DNA of 64,000 nucleotides from JBBATK01 sp044228685 (GCA_044228685.1 JBGAUL010000002.1:62001-126000), one strand, 5' to 3'; positions 7,650 through 17,845 are shown, counted from the stretch's first letter. The notes: a model not told the origin generated them from the letters alone. Made by a program: numbers and translations.

Positions 7650-8905
7650 TGAATGACGCCGAACTCATACCACACCTTTTTCGTAGCGAGTACCGCAAGA
7701 TCGTTGCCGTCCTCACTCGTCTCTTTGGTCTTCAGCATATTGAAATGGCTGAAGACATCGTCAGCGACACCTTCCTCATCGCCGCCGAAACCTGGGGTCT
7801 GAAAGGTCTTCCACCAAATCCCACAGCCTGGCTCTACACCGTCGCAAAAAACAAAGTTCGCGACGCACTGCGACGTCAACTGCACTTCAACTCACTACAA
7901 CACGAACTACAACCCGAAACTCTGCACCACGAAATGCCGGAGCTGGATTTGTCTGCTCGCAACATCAACGATAGTCAGTTGCAAATGATGTTTGCGATCT
8001 GTCATCCAGCCATCTCCACGGAATCTCAAATCAGTCTGGCGCTCAACATCCTCTGCGGCTTTGGCACTGACGAAATCGCCGAAGCTTTTCTGAGTTCGCG
8101 CGATGTGGTGTACAAGCGTCTGACGCGCGCCAAACAACGTCTTCGCGACGAACAGATCACGCTCGAACTACCCTCTGCCGAGGAACTAAACACGCGTATG
8201 GAAGCAGTGGTCACGACTTTGTATCTGCTGTTCTCGGAAGGATATTATTCATCCTCTCCATCAGCAAGCGACAGCACCTTGCGCAAAGACTTGTGTTTGG
8301 AAGCCATGCGACTGAATCTCATGCTGGTCGAGAATCCGCTCACCGACACACCGCAAGCCAACGCTCTACTCTCACTCATGTGCTTTCATTCCTCGCGATT
8401 TGAAGCGCGCATGAATTCGGCTGGCGAAGTTGTGTTATACGAGGACCAAGATCCACGTTTGTGGAATGATGAATTGATTCGCAAAGGTGAGTATTATCTG
8501 GAGCGTGCATCCTCAGGACAACAACTCTCCAAATTTCACATCGAAGCCGCTATTGCCTACTGGCACACACGCAAGCAATTGCACGAAGACAAATGGGAGA
8601 ATATTCTGCAACTCTACAATCGTCTGTTACAGCTTGAATACTCTCCTATCGCAGCACTAAATCGTACCTACGCACTGTCCAAAGCCCGCGGCACTGCAGA
8701 GGCAATTCAAGAAGCAGAAAAACTCCAGCTCCTCGACAATCACTTCTACCACAGTCTCCTGGCGAGTCTGTATCTACACGTCGAACCGGAACGTGCAATC
8801 GAACACTATCAACACGCCTTGCGCTTAGCGCGCACTCCGGCTGATAAAGCACTGATGCAACTCAAGCTCCAGCAACTCCAAGCCATTCTTGGGACCAGGA
8901 ACTGA
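7649..8905 (+). CDS. ECF42-type RNA polymerase sigma factor with TPR-like C-terminal extension
   Basis: A 418-residue protein, about twice the size of a simple ECF factor. Residues 10-75 hold sigma-2 (FRSEYRKIVAVLTRLFG, then AEDIVSDTFLIAAETW and PTAWLYTVAKNKVRDALRR). Residues about 115-175 hold sigma-4 (ALNILCGFGTDEIAEAFLSS, then RLTRAKQRLRDE). From about 185 to the end is a long helical domain with TPR-like repeats (SPIAALNRTYALSKARGTAEA; LLASLYLHVEPERAIEHYQHA). This architecture and the DGPF gene directly upstream match the ECF42 group, where the C-terminal extension is required for activity instead of an anti-sigma factor. No anti-sigma gene is seen nearby. Confidence 0.92.
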   Translation: MNDAELIPHLFRSEYRKIVAVLTRLFGLQHIEMAEDIVSDTFLIAAETWGLKGLPPNPTAWLYTVAKNKVRDALRRQLHFNSLQHELQPETLHHEMPELDLSARNINDSQLQMMFAICHPAISTESQISLALNILCGFGTDEIAEAFLSSRDVVYKRLTRAKQRLRDEQITLELPSAEELNTRMEAVVTTLYLLFSEGYYSSSPSASDSTLRKDLCLEAMRLNLMLVENPLTDTPQANALLSLMCFHSSRFEARMNSAGEVVLYEDQDPRLWNDELIRKGEYYLERASSGQQLSKFHIEAAIAYWHTRKQLHEDKWENILQLYNRLLQLEYSPIAALNRTYALSKARGTAEAIQEAEKLQLLDNHFYHSLLASLYLHVEPERAIEHYQHALRLARTPADKALMQLKLQQLQAILGTRN

Positions 8906-8918
8906 GTAGATTTGTTGG

Positions 8919-9404
8919 ATGAACGACGTCAAGCCTTCCACTACACAGCACGATCCCGAACACGATATCATTATCATCTTCGATGATGTTTGCGTGCTCT
9001 GCAGTGCCGCCGTGCAGTGGATTATGCGGCGCGATGCGCGAAGTTATTGTCGCTTTGCCTCGCTAAGCGGTGAACTGCGCGCGCGTCTGCTCCGGCACAC
9101 AGGTCAAGCAACATTGCCGGATTCTATTCTCGTCATTGCGGATGCGAAACTGTTAGTCGAATCCTCTGCTGCTATCCGCATAGCACAAGAGCTGCGGTCT
9201 CCGTGGAATCTTCTTCGAGCTGTGCGCTTCCTACCTCGATTTCTTCGCGACTTTGTCTATCGTCGCATTGCGGCTTCTCGCTACTCACTCTTCGGCAAAC
9301 GAGATCAATGCTATATGCCCAGACCCGAGGACGCTTGGCGTTGGGTGAGTGAAAACGAAATCGAGGTCGCCATAACCAGTATGACGACCTCGATCGAGGA
9401 CTGA
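8919..9404 (+). CDS. DCC-family (DUF393) thiol-disulfide oxidoreductase-like protein
   Basis: A 161-residue protein with the DCC signature at the N-terminus (IIIFDDVCVLCSAAVQWIM, about residues 18-36), giving a CxxC pair in a thioredoxin-like context. It continues with the family block of alpha/beta segments (SILVIADAKLLVESSAAIRIA, LRAVRFLPRFLRDFVYRRIA). The C-terminal YSLFGKRDQCYMPRPEDAWR is also characteristic. It starts 13 bases after the sigma gene and is probably co-transcribed. The physiological substrate of this family is not established. It ends 17 bases from the stop of the convergent giant gene. Confidence 0.9.
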   Translation: MNDVKPSTTQHDPEHDIIIIFDDVCVLCSAAVQWIMRRDARSYCRFASLSGELRARLLRHTGQATLPDSILVIADAKLLVESSAAIRIAQELRSPWNLLRAVRFLPRFLRDFVYRRIAASRYSLFGKRDQCYMPRPEDAWRWVSENEIEVAITSMTTSIED

Positions 9405-9421
9405 CCAACACTCTATTTTTA

Positions 9422-12400
9422 TCAGTGCATAATCACCAATTGCACTCTACGAACTTCAGTTCCGCACATCAGTTGTAGTGTATATACACCTGCTGAGAGT
9501 TCTGATGTCGGGAGATTCAGATGCTGAGTTCCTGCGTTGATTTCACCATATGAGTGACGCAGTACTTCTGAGCCACTATTGTCATACAGACGCAATTCAA
9601 CTTTAGAAGCCACATCAAGTGAGAAGCTTAGTTCTGCGCGATCGATGGCAGGTTGAGGAACGATGCGAATCTGCGTTTGCTCGTCGAGAGCTACATCGTT
9701 GATTTCCTCACCACGACCTTGGATAGCAAAGCTGTAGTCGGCATGTTGAGTATCGCTGCTACGAACAACCACGCGTGCTGTGCGCAGACCAGCTGCAACC
9801 GGGGCGAAGCGAATACTGAGATCCTCGCGACCTCCCATGGCAATGATGTATGGGAACACAGGTTGTGGGCCCAACAAGAAGTCGCCTGCTTGCGGTCCTT
9901 CGATACTCACACCTGCAATACTCAAACTATCATTTCCTGTATTTGTAATCGAGAAATCGAGCACCTTGTGCACACCTAATCTCAAAGTGCCGAAGTCGGT
10001 GTTGTCGGAAGGTGATGGTTGAAGATCACCACTTGCAATCGTCTGACCATTACCCGAAACAACAAGTACCGGCTTGACGATGATTGCCGATCCACTTAGC
10101 ACGAAGCTGTATGTCGGATAATCGATTGCGTCGCTTTGAATTTGAAGAGTTGCAGATGAAGCACCCGGGGCCTTTGGATTAAAGCTAACCGAGAACGGTA
10201 CCGAAGTGTGCGGCTTGATAGTTTGTGGCAATCTCAGCGTTGACTCGATGCTGAAACTACCATCGTTGTTTAATAGACTCAGTGCTGTCAGCGACAAATC
10301 GCTTGCACCACTATTAAAGACCATAAAGCTGTGTGTTACTTGCTTGCCCACACCAATCGTACCGAAGTCGGTGTTGTTGGTGCTGATAGCGCGCTGTGAA
10401 CCGCTCTCAATAACAAAGTTGTTACCCTTGGCTACGATTGTTCTGTAGTACGCGTTGCCTTTGATTGCAAAGCTGTAGCTGCTTTCATCGTAGTCATTGC
10501 TCAAGATGGTCATAGTTGCTGAACGTGTTCCAACATCTGTTGGATTGAATCGGATCACAACTTGACGATAGCCATTGCCATTGATCTTCATTGGGAAGGT
10601 CTGTGTTCCATCGACGATAAAGTCGGTTGGATTTGCACCGGCAAATGTGATGTTGTTGATCACCAAGTCGGCACCACCGGTGTTGTAAATAGTGTAGGTG
10701 CGTGTTGACGACTTGGTCAATGCAACTGTACCGAAGTCGGTGTTATTGAGTGGTGTTGGATTGTTGTCGTTGCGAACGATCTCGAGATTGTTGGCTTTGA
10801 CGCTTATCTCAGCACTTGAAGCGAAGGTGCTTGGGTTGTACATGAGCAACAGCTGACCACCTTCAACAGCCGAACCAGGAATTGCATAGTGAGCCTGATC
10901 TGAAGTGAGGAAGTAGCCTGGGCCTAGAATGCTCTGCATGTCGATTACACCGGAAGATTCTTCGTCCAACGTTAGGAAGCGCGAACCACCAAGTTCAAAT
11001 CGTGTCGAATCATGCTGAGCCAAGAGCGTCAGTGTGGAGGTCGCAAGAGTGTACTGCCAGATCTTACCGTTGTGTACGTTGTTGCCAACATCTTCTTGCA
11101 ATAACAAATGACCGTACTTATCAATGGTCATGTTATCCAACATGCGGATACCTTCGGTACCATTGAGAATCACACTAATGGTACCACCAAGTTCAGGTTG
11201 CTTCGGATCGGTGAAACGCAAGCGCCACACACGGCTCGGACCCGTGAAGCTGTTGGTTGTGTTGAAGTAGAAGTCAGATGGACTTGAAGGATCCCATGAT
11301 CCGTCTTCAGGACGAAGGAAGGTTGTTACAGCCTTCTGATTGCTAAGAGCATTGAGCGCAGTTCCACTCGAATCCCTAACGACGCCGAGATCGACGAGAC
11401 TAAACGCCGTATTCGCTGTAGGAAAGGTCGCGCTGACTTCAGTGCTCATTCCGGAGACAGCAACGCCATAGAGACGGCCGTTGCTAAGGCCGGCTTTGTC
11501 AATTTCTGTACCGCTGTTTGTTTTAGTACCGACATAGAAATACACCTGACCCGGTGTCGAATCATCTAAACCGGCAACAACCGTTTTGTCACTTTGGACA
11601 GGTGAAGCTAGCAGGTTTTCACAACTGTACTTGCCTAACCAAGGCAGTTCATAGGACGTACCAGCGTTAGTACCGCTTGCAATGTGTGCGAACATACGAC
11701 CATTGTCACCGGACTCTTCACCGTTCATGAACAAACGTTCTTGAGTACCAAGACCACTTGCTGCGTTGTAGAAAGCCGAGACCGGTGGCAAATCGGCAGA
11801 GCAAAAACGAACAAAAGTTGCAAGTGATGAAGGATTCGAAGAATTGTAAGTAACGTAAGTACTGCCGTTCCACAATTTCACATTACGAATCAGGTCAGCG
11901 CCACTAACGATACTCAAGTCGCTGTTGTTGATGACCCACTTTGAGACAAAAGCGCTATTGCTTCCGTGCGCTCGCACTACGCCGGCATTCGCTCCGATTT
12001 CATGATTCACGAGCAATGTGAATGTACCGTTTCCATTGTCAAAGGCACCTAAACCATCTGGCAAGCCGGACATTGCATATCCATTGCGAGCGACATCACC
12101 GACGGACAGGAGAGATGTAAAACGAACACCTGGCGCGACTGGTGTTAAGTATGGCGACTGAGATGAACTCGGTCCGGCACCCATCGCAGCATTGTACGTA
12201 TCCGGATTGAACATCGTCAACAATTGACCGCCTTCATACGCATCACCCGGGATGCTATAGTGAGCTTGGTCAACCATCAAGAAATACCCGGGTCCTAAGA
12301 TTGACTGCGCATCAATAACGCCGGAAGCTTCCTCATCTTGTGTCAAGTAGTTTGGTGCACCTGTAATGAAGCGCAGTGTGTCGTGTTGACCAAGTAGCTT

Positions 12401-15400
12401 GAGTGAGTCTGTTGCAATTGTGTATTGCCAAACTTTTCCGATGTGAGCATTGTTACCCACGTCTTCCTGAAGAATAATATGGCCGTAGTTGTCTATAGTC
12501 ATGTTGTCGAGCATTTTGACTCCTTCTGTTCCGTCAAGAACTGCGGTGATTGTTCCGCCTGCTTCCGGACTTTCAGGATTCAAAAAGCGAAGGCGCCACA
12601 AACGGCTGGGGCTCGTAAAGGAGTTGGTCGTAACGAAGTACATATCGCGAGGGTTCGCTGGATCCCATGCACCATCTTCAGGACGAAGAAAATTCGTGAC
12701 GCCTTTCGCATTGCTCAATGCATTGAGTGCTGTACCGCTTGAATCGCGGACATTGCCGAGATCAACAAGACGGAAGTTTGTGTTTGCTGCAGGAATACCT
12801 GTACTTGATTCATTAGCCAATCCGTCAACGGCAACGCCATAAAGACGTCCGTTGGTTAGACCCGCTTTATCGATTTCCAAACCTTCTGTTGTTTTTGAAC
12901 CGATGTAGAAGTATACTTGACCAGGAGTTGTGTCATCCATCGCAGCAACAACAGTCTTGTCACTTGACATCGGACGTGCTACCACATTTTCACAACTGAA
13001 CTTGCCCAACCATGGCAACTCATAACTCACACCTGCGAAAGATCCCGTCACGATATGTGCGAAGAGTCGTCCGTTATCACCTGCTTCTTCTCCGTTGAAG
13101 AAGATTCGCTCTGTTGTTCCTCGACCACTTGCTGTGTTGAACAGTGCATTGGCTGCAGGTAAATCAGCTGAACAGAAGCGATTGAAGCTCGTCAGAGTTG
13201 AGGCGTTGAATGCGTTATATGTGGTAAAGCCCTTTCCATTCCACATGTTTACAGTGCGAATCAAATCTCCACCACTGATAACACGCATGTCGCTCTTGTT
13301 GATACGCCATTTGGAAACAAAGGCGCCATTGCTTCCATGGGCACGATTGATGCCACTGCCTGATGGAATCTCATGATTCATAAGCAGCGTGAAAGTTCCA
13401 TCATTGTTATCGAATGCACCTAATCCGTCGGGAATACCGACCATTTTGTAGCCATTCACGACGTCCGGTGTGCTAAGAATAGAGCCGAACTTAACACCAC
13501 TTGCAATCGGAGTTAAATATGGCGACTGCGATGAATTGGGACCGGCTCCTAAGGCACCGTTGTACGAATCGGGATTCGTCATGAGCAACAACTGTCCGCC
13601 TTCGTACACTTCTCCGGCGATTGGATAGTGAGCTTGATCCACGAGTAGAAACTTACCCGGGCCTAAAATGCTCTGAACGTCGATGATTCCTGAAGATTCC
13701 TCGTCTTGTGTCAAGTATTGCGAACCTCCAAGGATGAATCGCGTGGTATCATGCTGAGCAATGAGTTTCAAGGAGTCAGTTGCAATGGTGTACTGCCATA
13801 CTTTTCCGTTATGTGAATTGTTGCCAACGTCTTCTTGAAGAAGGATGTGACCACTGTTGTCAATGCACATGTTGTCAAGCATTCGCACGCCTTCTGTGCC
13901 ATCAATAACTGCGGTAATTGTTCCACCTAATTCCGGTTGCTGAATGTTTGAAAAACGAAGACGATATACGCGACTCGGCGCACTAAAGCTATTTGTTGTG
14001 TTGAAGTAGAAATCAGCTGGATTCTGAGGATCCCATGCTCCATCTTCCGGACGCAGAAATGTCGTTACACCTTTTGCGTTGCTTAGGGTGTTTAGTCCGG
14101 TACCACTCGAGTCACGAACATTGCCGAGATCAATGAGACTGAAGACAGTATTTGCAGCCGGAGGAGTGCTTGTGTTTTCAGCCGCCAAACCGCTAACTGC
14201 TACACCGTAGAGCTTTCCGTTTGACAGTCCTGCTTTATCAATCTCGTTTCCTACCGACACTTTTGTGCCGATGTAGAAATAAACCTGACCCGGAGTACTA
14301 TCATCCAAACCAACGACTACCGTTTTGTCGCCCTGAACAGGTCTTGCCAGCAGATTCTCGCAGCTGAATTTTCCGAGCGACGGGAGTTCATATGAAGTAC
14401 CGGCATTGATACCTGTCGCTATATGCGCAAAGAGTCGACCATTGTCACCTGCTTCTTCGCCATTCATAAACAATCTCTCTTGAGTTCCAAGACCGGTCAA
14501 TGGATTATAGAATGCATTAACCGGAGGCAAGTCAGCTGAACAAAAGCGATTGAAACTAGCAGCTGCGGATGGTGATGATGCGGTGACTTTTGTATAGGTG
14601 CCAGCAGACCAGAGATAGACACTGCGGATGAGATCTTGTCCACTAACGACACTCATATCCGTCTTGTTAATGATCAATTTCGAGACGAATGCACCATTGC
14701 TTCCGTGAGCACGTGCAACACCTAGTCCAGAGCCGATCTCGTGATTCATGAGAACAGTAAACGTTCCGTCATTGTTATCAAACGCTCCCAATCCATCCGG
14801 TATACCAACCATTCGATAGCCATTTGAGGCGGTATCAGTAGCGCTCATCAATGAAGTGAATTTCACGCCATTAGCGACAGGACTCAGGTACGGCGTGCGC
14901 GTACTCGACAATCCCGTCACAAGCGAAAACCCATACTCGAAGCGATGATACTGATTCGCAGCACCGCTTGAGTAAATCTTGATCAAGGATGCATCGTTTG
15001 CTTGGATGTTATACTCAATCACACCGCTGCCAGCCTGCGCCGGAATACGGAAGGTGTAGGTCGTACCACTTATCGTTGGTTGAAGCGGCGTTTGCGCAAC
15101 GCCATTCACGAAGTAATTCAATTGAGCAGCTGTAACTGCGATGTTGTCTTTGATTGTCGCAACAACAGTGAAAGGACCAATATCATTCGTGTTTGCGCGC
15201 GGTGTATGATCAATGCTTGGATTGATGTTGATGTCATAGCTAGCACGAACAGTAGTTGGATTATTCGGCGTCGCATTCTGATAGGCAGCTGCTGTCATGA
15301 CTGCATCTCGTCCGAGCGAAGTAACATTCACCCGATTCGACGAATACACTTTCACATGCACATAACCGAAATATGCATTCGGTGGATTTTGAAAGAGTGC

Positions 15401-17587
15401 TTCAACGAGTGAGCCACCATTACCGGCAATTACTTGCCATGTTTTACCTGCATGAGGCTGGATGCTGTCTGCACAGTGAACGTGCGCTGAGAAGAAGGCA
15501 TCAACTTGTTGTGCTTCAAACATCGACCACAGACTATCGCGCTGCGCGGGAATTGTTTCCAAGCCATCTGCCGTCGTTTTGAAGTGTCCTGTGTAGGCTG
15601 GCTTGTGTCCTACTGCAAACACGTGACGTACTCCGGCTGCACGTGCTGCCGCCACATCCGCGCTCGCCCACTTGTATGAAGCAATGTTGTCACGGCCAAC
15701 AGGATCGGTATTCAAGATCACAAAGTGATCGTTCTTGTAATCAAATGAATAACTCAGCTTTGATTGATCTGTTGTGAGGGAATCGGTGCCTGGCAACAAG
15801 CCTGTGATGCGTGGACCATTATTGCCTTGCAGATAATCGTACATCACACGTTGGAAGGTGCGTTCAGCAGCAACAAATGACTTCTTACCTGCCGCTTTGT
15901 TCTGCGTTTCGTGATTACCCGGAATAGCGACAAGTGTGATTGGCAACTTTGAGATTGGATGCGCTTTGTAGAGACCCAACCATGCTGTGAGTTGGTTTGC
16001 CAACTTGACGGTGTCTGCTTCGTATCCCAAGACCATATCGCCTGCGAAGAAGAGATAGCGTGGAAGTGGATTCATTGCAGCTACTTCGCTGAATACACGA
16101 TTGAGTTGATACACGTTAGCAGTTGAAGGATTGCCAACACTGTCGACGTCTTCAACGCGATTGCAACCCAACACGACGAAAGAGTAGTCAAGACCTGGAA
16201 CTACATTCGCGACCGGAGTTGCCGGTGGCGGTGTGTAGCCAACGAGTTTCTTGGATCCTTGAAGACCAAAAGTTACAAGGTGACATGGGAGATTTGTAGC
16301 GGTCGCAATGCCATTTGCCGGAAGCGACACTACACCGTAATCGTTGTCGTTGCAAATCGCAATTGTACTGTCGTTCAAAATCGTCAAACCTTCTGCTTTA
16401 TCATAGGCTGATGGCCAACCGGACGCAAGCAAATCCATAAACAAGGTTTTGCGAACCGGTACAATACCGTTGTTTGCTAGACCGGTTGAGTCAACCAAAC
16501 CTTCAAGTGTGACAGTTCCATACAAACCTGAATGCACTGCAGTTGCGCCATTGATATTGACGAGGTACATGCGCTTGATGTCGGTAGTACCGCGAGCTGC
16601 AGCCTCAAGAATGAGCATGGTGCTGTCGTTGATTGCCGCTGCATCACCCAACTTCCAGTCGCGAAGTCTGATTGAATTCGAACCCGATCCAATAACCCCA
16701 TCATTCAGATATGCAAGCATGCGCATTGCATTGGTTGAAGGATCAATTTCAAGAATGCGGTGTATGCGTGAAGCTTCGCCAACTGATTGAGTTGGGAAGA
16801 GAATTGGACTCTGAATAAAGGCGTAGATTTTTCCATTAGGCGTCATGCAGATGCCTTCAAATCCACGGTTGTTTTTGCGGTATCCGAAGACGGTATCGAT
16901 GGCGACATCTTCAGGCTGTGCGCCTGCAACGTTTGCATAGGGTGTGTAGCGTTTGAGAACGTAGCCATTCGGATTGATCTTCCAGATGCTTGCTCCGCCT
17001 TCTTCGCAAACCCAGAAGTTTCCATCGCGATCAACGAGGAGTCCCTCGGAGTCAATACCCCAGGCATCCTTCGACACGAGCTTGGATGCGAAGTTGGCGC
17101 AGTTCATGACGGTGTCGAATGAAGCGTTTTCTGTTGGCAGTGTTCCTAAGCCGGTTGGAAGAAGTAATCCGGTTGCCGGCGTTCCACCCGGACGACGAAT
17201 AGGAATAGTCTGGAGAATTTGCACGGAGTCACCATTAACTCTGATGCGATGAATCTTTGGTCCGTAGTTCGGAAAAGCATAGAGCTTGTCGTATTGCATC
17301 GGACATGCTGCAGGATTCGCGCTTCCGCAATCGATATTGGGACCGCGATCCGAAACCGTCCAATACTCTTTACCATTCGTTCCCGGAATCACCGTCAATC
17401 CCGAGAAGCCACCTTCGCGGACCGGGATGCCTTGATAGCTTCCAATCGGAGCCGACTTGTAGTTAGTGTAATCTTTGAGCTTGACGATCTGTGCAGGCAG
17501 CACAGTGGTCATGACGAGGATGGATAACACGATCCATATTCCGCATCGGCGACAGTTCTTCATAAAGGAAGCAAATAAGTGATACAT
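9422..17587 (-). CDS. Giant secreted multi-domain phosphatase (phytase-like + metallophosphoesterase + 3x PhoX/DUF839 + choice-of-anchor D + T9SS)
   Basis: A 2721-residue T9SS cargo. Order: signal peptide to about residue 33; esterase-like-activity-of-phytase domain about 35-450 (GIPVREGGFSGL, YWTVSDRGPN, AKLVGY region); calcineurin-like phosphoesterase about 465-740 with GDMVLG, IPGNHETQN, VGHKP and SAHVHCAD metal motifs; an Ig-like bridge about 780-885; three near-identical PhoX/DUF839 units at about 897-1352, 1353-1809 and 1810-2256 (each with IPDGLGAFDN, LMNHEI or LVNHEI, RFCSADLP, NGEE(A/S)GDNGR, LRPEDG); three choice-of-anchor-D beta domains about 2260-2630 (each with NTDFGT); C-terminal Por sorting domain about 2637-2721. 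It lies alone on the minus strand. Inferred job: release of phosphate from organic phosphorus at the cell surface. Each unit could also be a structural propeller without activity. Confidence 0.92.
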   Translation of the reverse strand: MYHLFASFMKNCRRCGIWIVLSILVMTTVLPAQIVKLKDYTNYKSAPIGSYQGIPVREGGFSGLTVIPGTNGKEYWTVSDRGPNIDCGSANPAACPMQYDKLYAFPNYGPKIHRIRVNGDSVQILQTIPIRRPGGTPATGLLLPTGLGTLPTENASFDTVMNCANFASKLVSKDAWGIDSEGLLVDRDGNFWVCEEGGASIWKINPNGYVLKRYTPYANVAGAQPEDVAIDTVFGYRKNNRGFEGICMTPNGKIYAFIQSPILFPTQSVGEASRIHRILEIDPSTNAMRMLAYLNDGVIGSGSNSIRLRDWKLGDAAAINDSTMLILEAAARGTTDIKRMYLVNINGATAVHSGLYGTVTLEGLVDSTGLANNGIVPVRKTLFMDLLASGWPSAYDKAEGLTILNDSTIAICNDNDYGVVSLPANGIATATNLPCHLVTFGLQGSKKLVGYTPPPATPVANVVPGLDYSFVVLGCNRVEDVDSVGNPSTANVYQLNRVFSEVAAMNPLPRYLFFAGDMVLGYEADTVKLANQLTAWLGLYKAHPISKLPITLVAIPGNHETQNKAAGKKSFVAAERTFQRVMYDYLQGNNGPRITGLLPGTDSLTTDQSKLSYSFDYKNDHFVILNTDPVGRDNIASYKWASADVAAARAAGVRHVFAVGHKPAYTGHFKTTADGLETIPAQRDSLWSMFEAQQVDAFFSAHVHCADSIQPHAGKTWQVIAGNGGSLVEALFQNPPNAYFGYVHVKVYSSNRVNVTSLGRDAVMTAAAYQNATPNNPTTVRASYDININPSIDHTPRANTNDIGPFTVVATIKDNIAVTAAQLNYFVNGVAQTPLQPTISGTTYTFRIPAQAGSGVIEYNIQANDASLIKIYSSGAANQYHRFEYGFSLVTGLSSTRTPYLSPVANGVKFTSLMSATDTASNGYRMVGIPDGLGAFDNNDGTFTVLMNHEIGSGLGVARAHGSNGAFVSKLIINKTDMSVVSGQDLIRSVYLWSAGTYTKVTASSPSAAASFNRFCSADLPPVNAFYNPLTGLGTQERLFMNGEEAGDNGRLFAHIATGINAGTSYELPSLGKFSCENLLARPVQGDKTVVVGLDDSTPGQVYFYIGTKVSVGNEIDKAGLSNGKLYGVAVSGLAAENTSTPPAANTVFSLIDLGNVRDSSGTGLNTLSNAKGVTTFLRPEDGAWDPQNPADFYFNTTNSFSAPSRVYRLRFSNIQQPELGGTITAVIDGTEGVRMLDNMCIDNSGHILLQEDVGNNSHNGKVWQYTIATDSLKLIAQHDTTRFILGGSQYLTQDEESSGIIDVQSILGPGKFLLVDQAHYPIAGEVYEGGQLLLMTNPDSYNGALGAGPNSSQSPYLTPIASGVKFGSILSTPDVVNGYKMVGIPDGLGAFDNNDGTFTLLMNHEIPSGSGINRAHGSNGAFVSKWRINKSDMRVISGGDLIRTVNMWNGKGFTTYNAFNASTLTSFNRFCSADLPAANALFNTASGRGTTERIFFNGEEAGDNGRLFAHIVTGSFAGVSYELPWLGKFSCENVVARPMSSDKTVVAAMDDTTPGQVYFYIGSKTTEGLEIDKAGLTNGRLYGVAVDGLANESSTGIPAANTNFRLVDLGNVRDSSGTALNALSNAKGVTNFLRPEDGAWDPANPRDMYFVTTNSFTSPSRLWRLRFLNPESPEAGGTITAVLDGTEGVKMLDNMTIDNYGHIILQEDVGNNAHIGKVWQYTIATDSLKLLGQHDTLRFITGAPNYLTQDEEASGVIDAQSILGPGYFLMVDQAHYSIPGDAYEGGQLLTMFNPDTYNAAMGAGPSSSQSPYLTPVAPGVRFTSLLSVGDVARNGYAMSGLPDGLGAFDNGNGTFTLLVNHEIGANAGVVRAHGSNSAFVSKWVINNSDLSIVSGADLIRNVKLWNGSTYVTYNSSNPSSLATFVRFCSADLPPVSAFYNAASGLGTQERLFMNGEESGDNGRMFAHIASGTNAGTSYELPWLGKYSCENLLASPVQSDKTVVAGLDDSTPGQVYFYVGTKTNSGTEIDKAGLSNGRLYGVAVSGMSTEVSATFPTANTAFSLVDLGVVRDSSGTALNALSNQKAVTTFLRPEDGSWDPSSPSDFYFNTTNSFTGPSRVWRLRFTDPKQPELGGTISVILNGTEGIRMLDNMTIDKYGHLLLQEDVGNNVHNGKIWQYTLATSTLTLLAQHDSTRFELGGSRFLTLDEESSGVIDMQSILGPGYFLTSDQAHYAIPGSAVEGGQLLLMYNPSTFASSAEISVKANNLEIVRNDNNPTPLNNTDFGTVALTKSSTRTYTIYNTGGADLVINNITFAGANPTDFIVDGTQTFPMKINGNGYRQVVIRFNPTDVGTRSATMTILSNDYDESSYSFAIKGNAYYRTIVAKGNNFVIESGSQRAISTNNTDFGTIGVGKQVTHSFMVFNSGASDLSLTALSLLNNDGSFSIESTLRLPQTIKPHTSVPFSVSFNPKAPGASSATLQIQSDAIDYPTYSFVLSGSAIIVKPVLVVSGNGQTIASGDLQPSPSDNTDFGTLRLGVHKVLDFSITNTGNDSLSIAGVSIEGPQAGDFLLGPQPVFPYIIAMGGREDLSIRFAPVAAGLRTARVVVRSSDTQHADYSFAIQGRGEEINDVALDEQTQIRIVPQPAIDRAELSFSLDVASKVELRLYDNSGSEVLRHSYGEINAGTQHLNLPTSELSAGVYTLQLMCGTEVRRVQLVIMH
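10820..14897 (-). repeat. Three tandem about 1.37-kb coding repeats (PhoX/DUF839 units)
   Basis: Three consecutive direct repeats lie within the giant gene, with unit starts at about 14897, 13528 and 12158 on the minus strand and a period near 1370 bp. The encoded units share long identical stretches but differ at many synonymous sites, so the duplication is old rather than an assembly artefact. Each unit ends with an EGGQLL-type segment; the linker to units two and three is rich in Gly/Ser with SQSPYLTP. Confidence 0.88.
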
Positions 17588-17845
17588 GAGTTTTGCGTTC
17601 TAAGCCAAATCGGGTCGTTAAACGATGCACGAAAGACCCGTTCGTTGGTGTCTTCAAAACTATTGGCCGAGTATTGCGCTACTGTGAGGCGTGCATTACC
17701 GAAGTGTAAGCGCAGTGTTACGCGAGATGTTCAGTTGGTGTGATTCAGGAACTTTATCTCATTGATTCAAAACGACTATAGCCTTGTTCAGTCGTTTCGT
17801 CGTTCTCGTGCTTGGATTATTATCCCTTCGTAACTTGCAGTGCTC
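17588..17845. other. Divergent intergenic region upstream of the giant phosphatase gene and of the TPP riboswitch
   Basis: This stretch holds the promoters of both divergent genes. On the plus strand a TATTAT at 17818-17823 is a possible -10 element about 25 bases before the riboswitch, but no convincing -35 element stands out. I found no open reading frame with coding character here. Confidence 0.4.

Noticed and set aside
9388..9399. Palindrome CCTCGATCGAGG near the convergent ends of the DCC and giant genes
   Set aside because: Lies within the DCC coding sequence (Thr-Ser-Ile-Glu codons) and has no hairpin loop or T tract; not convincing as a bidirectional terminator.
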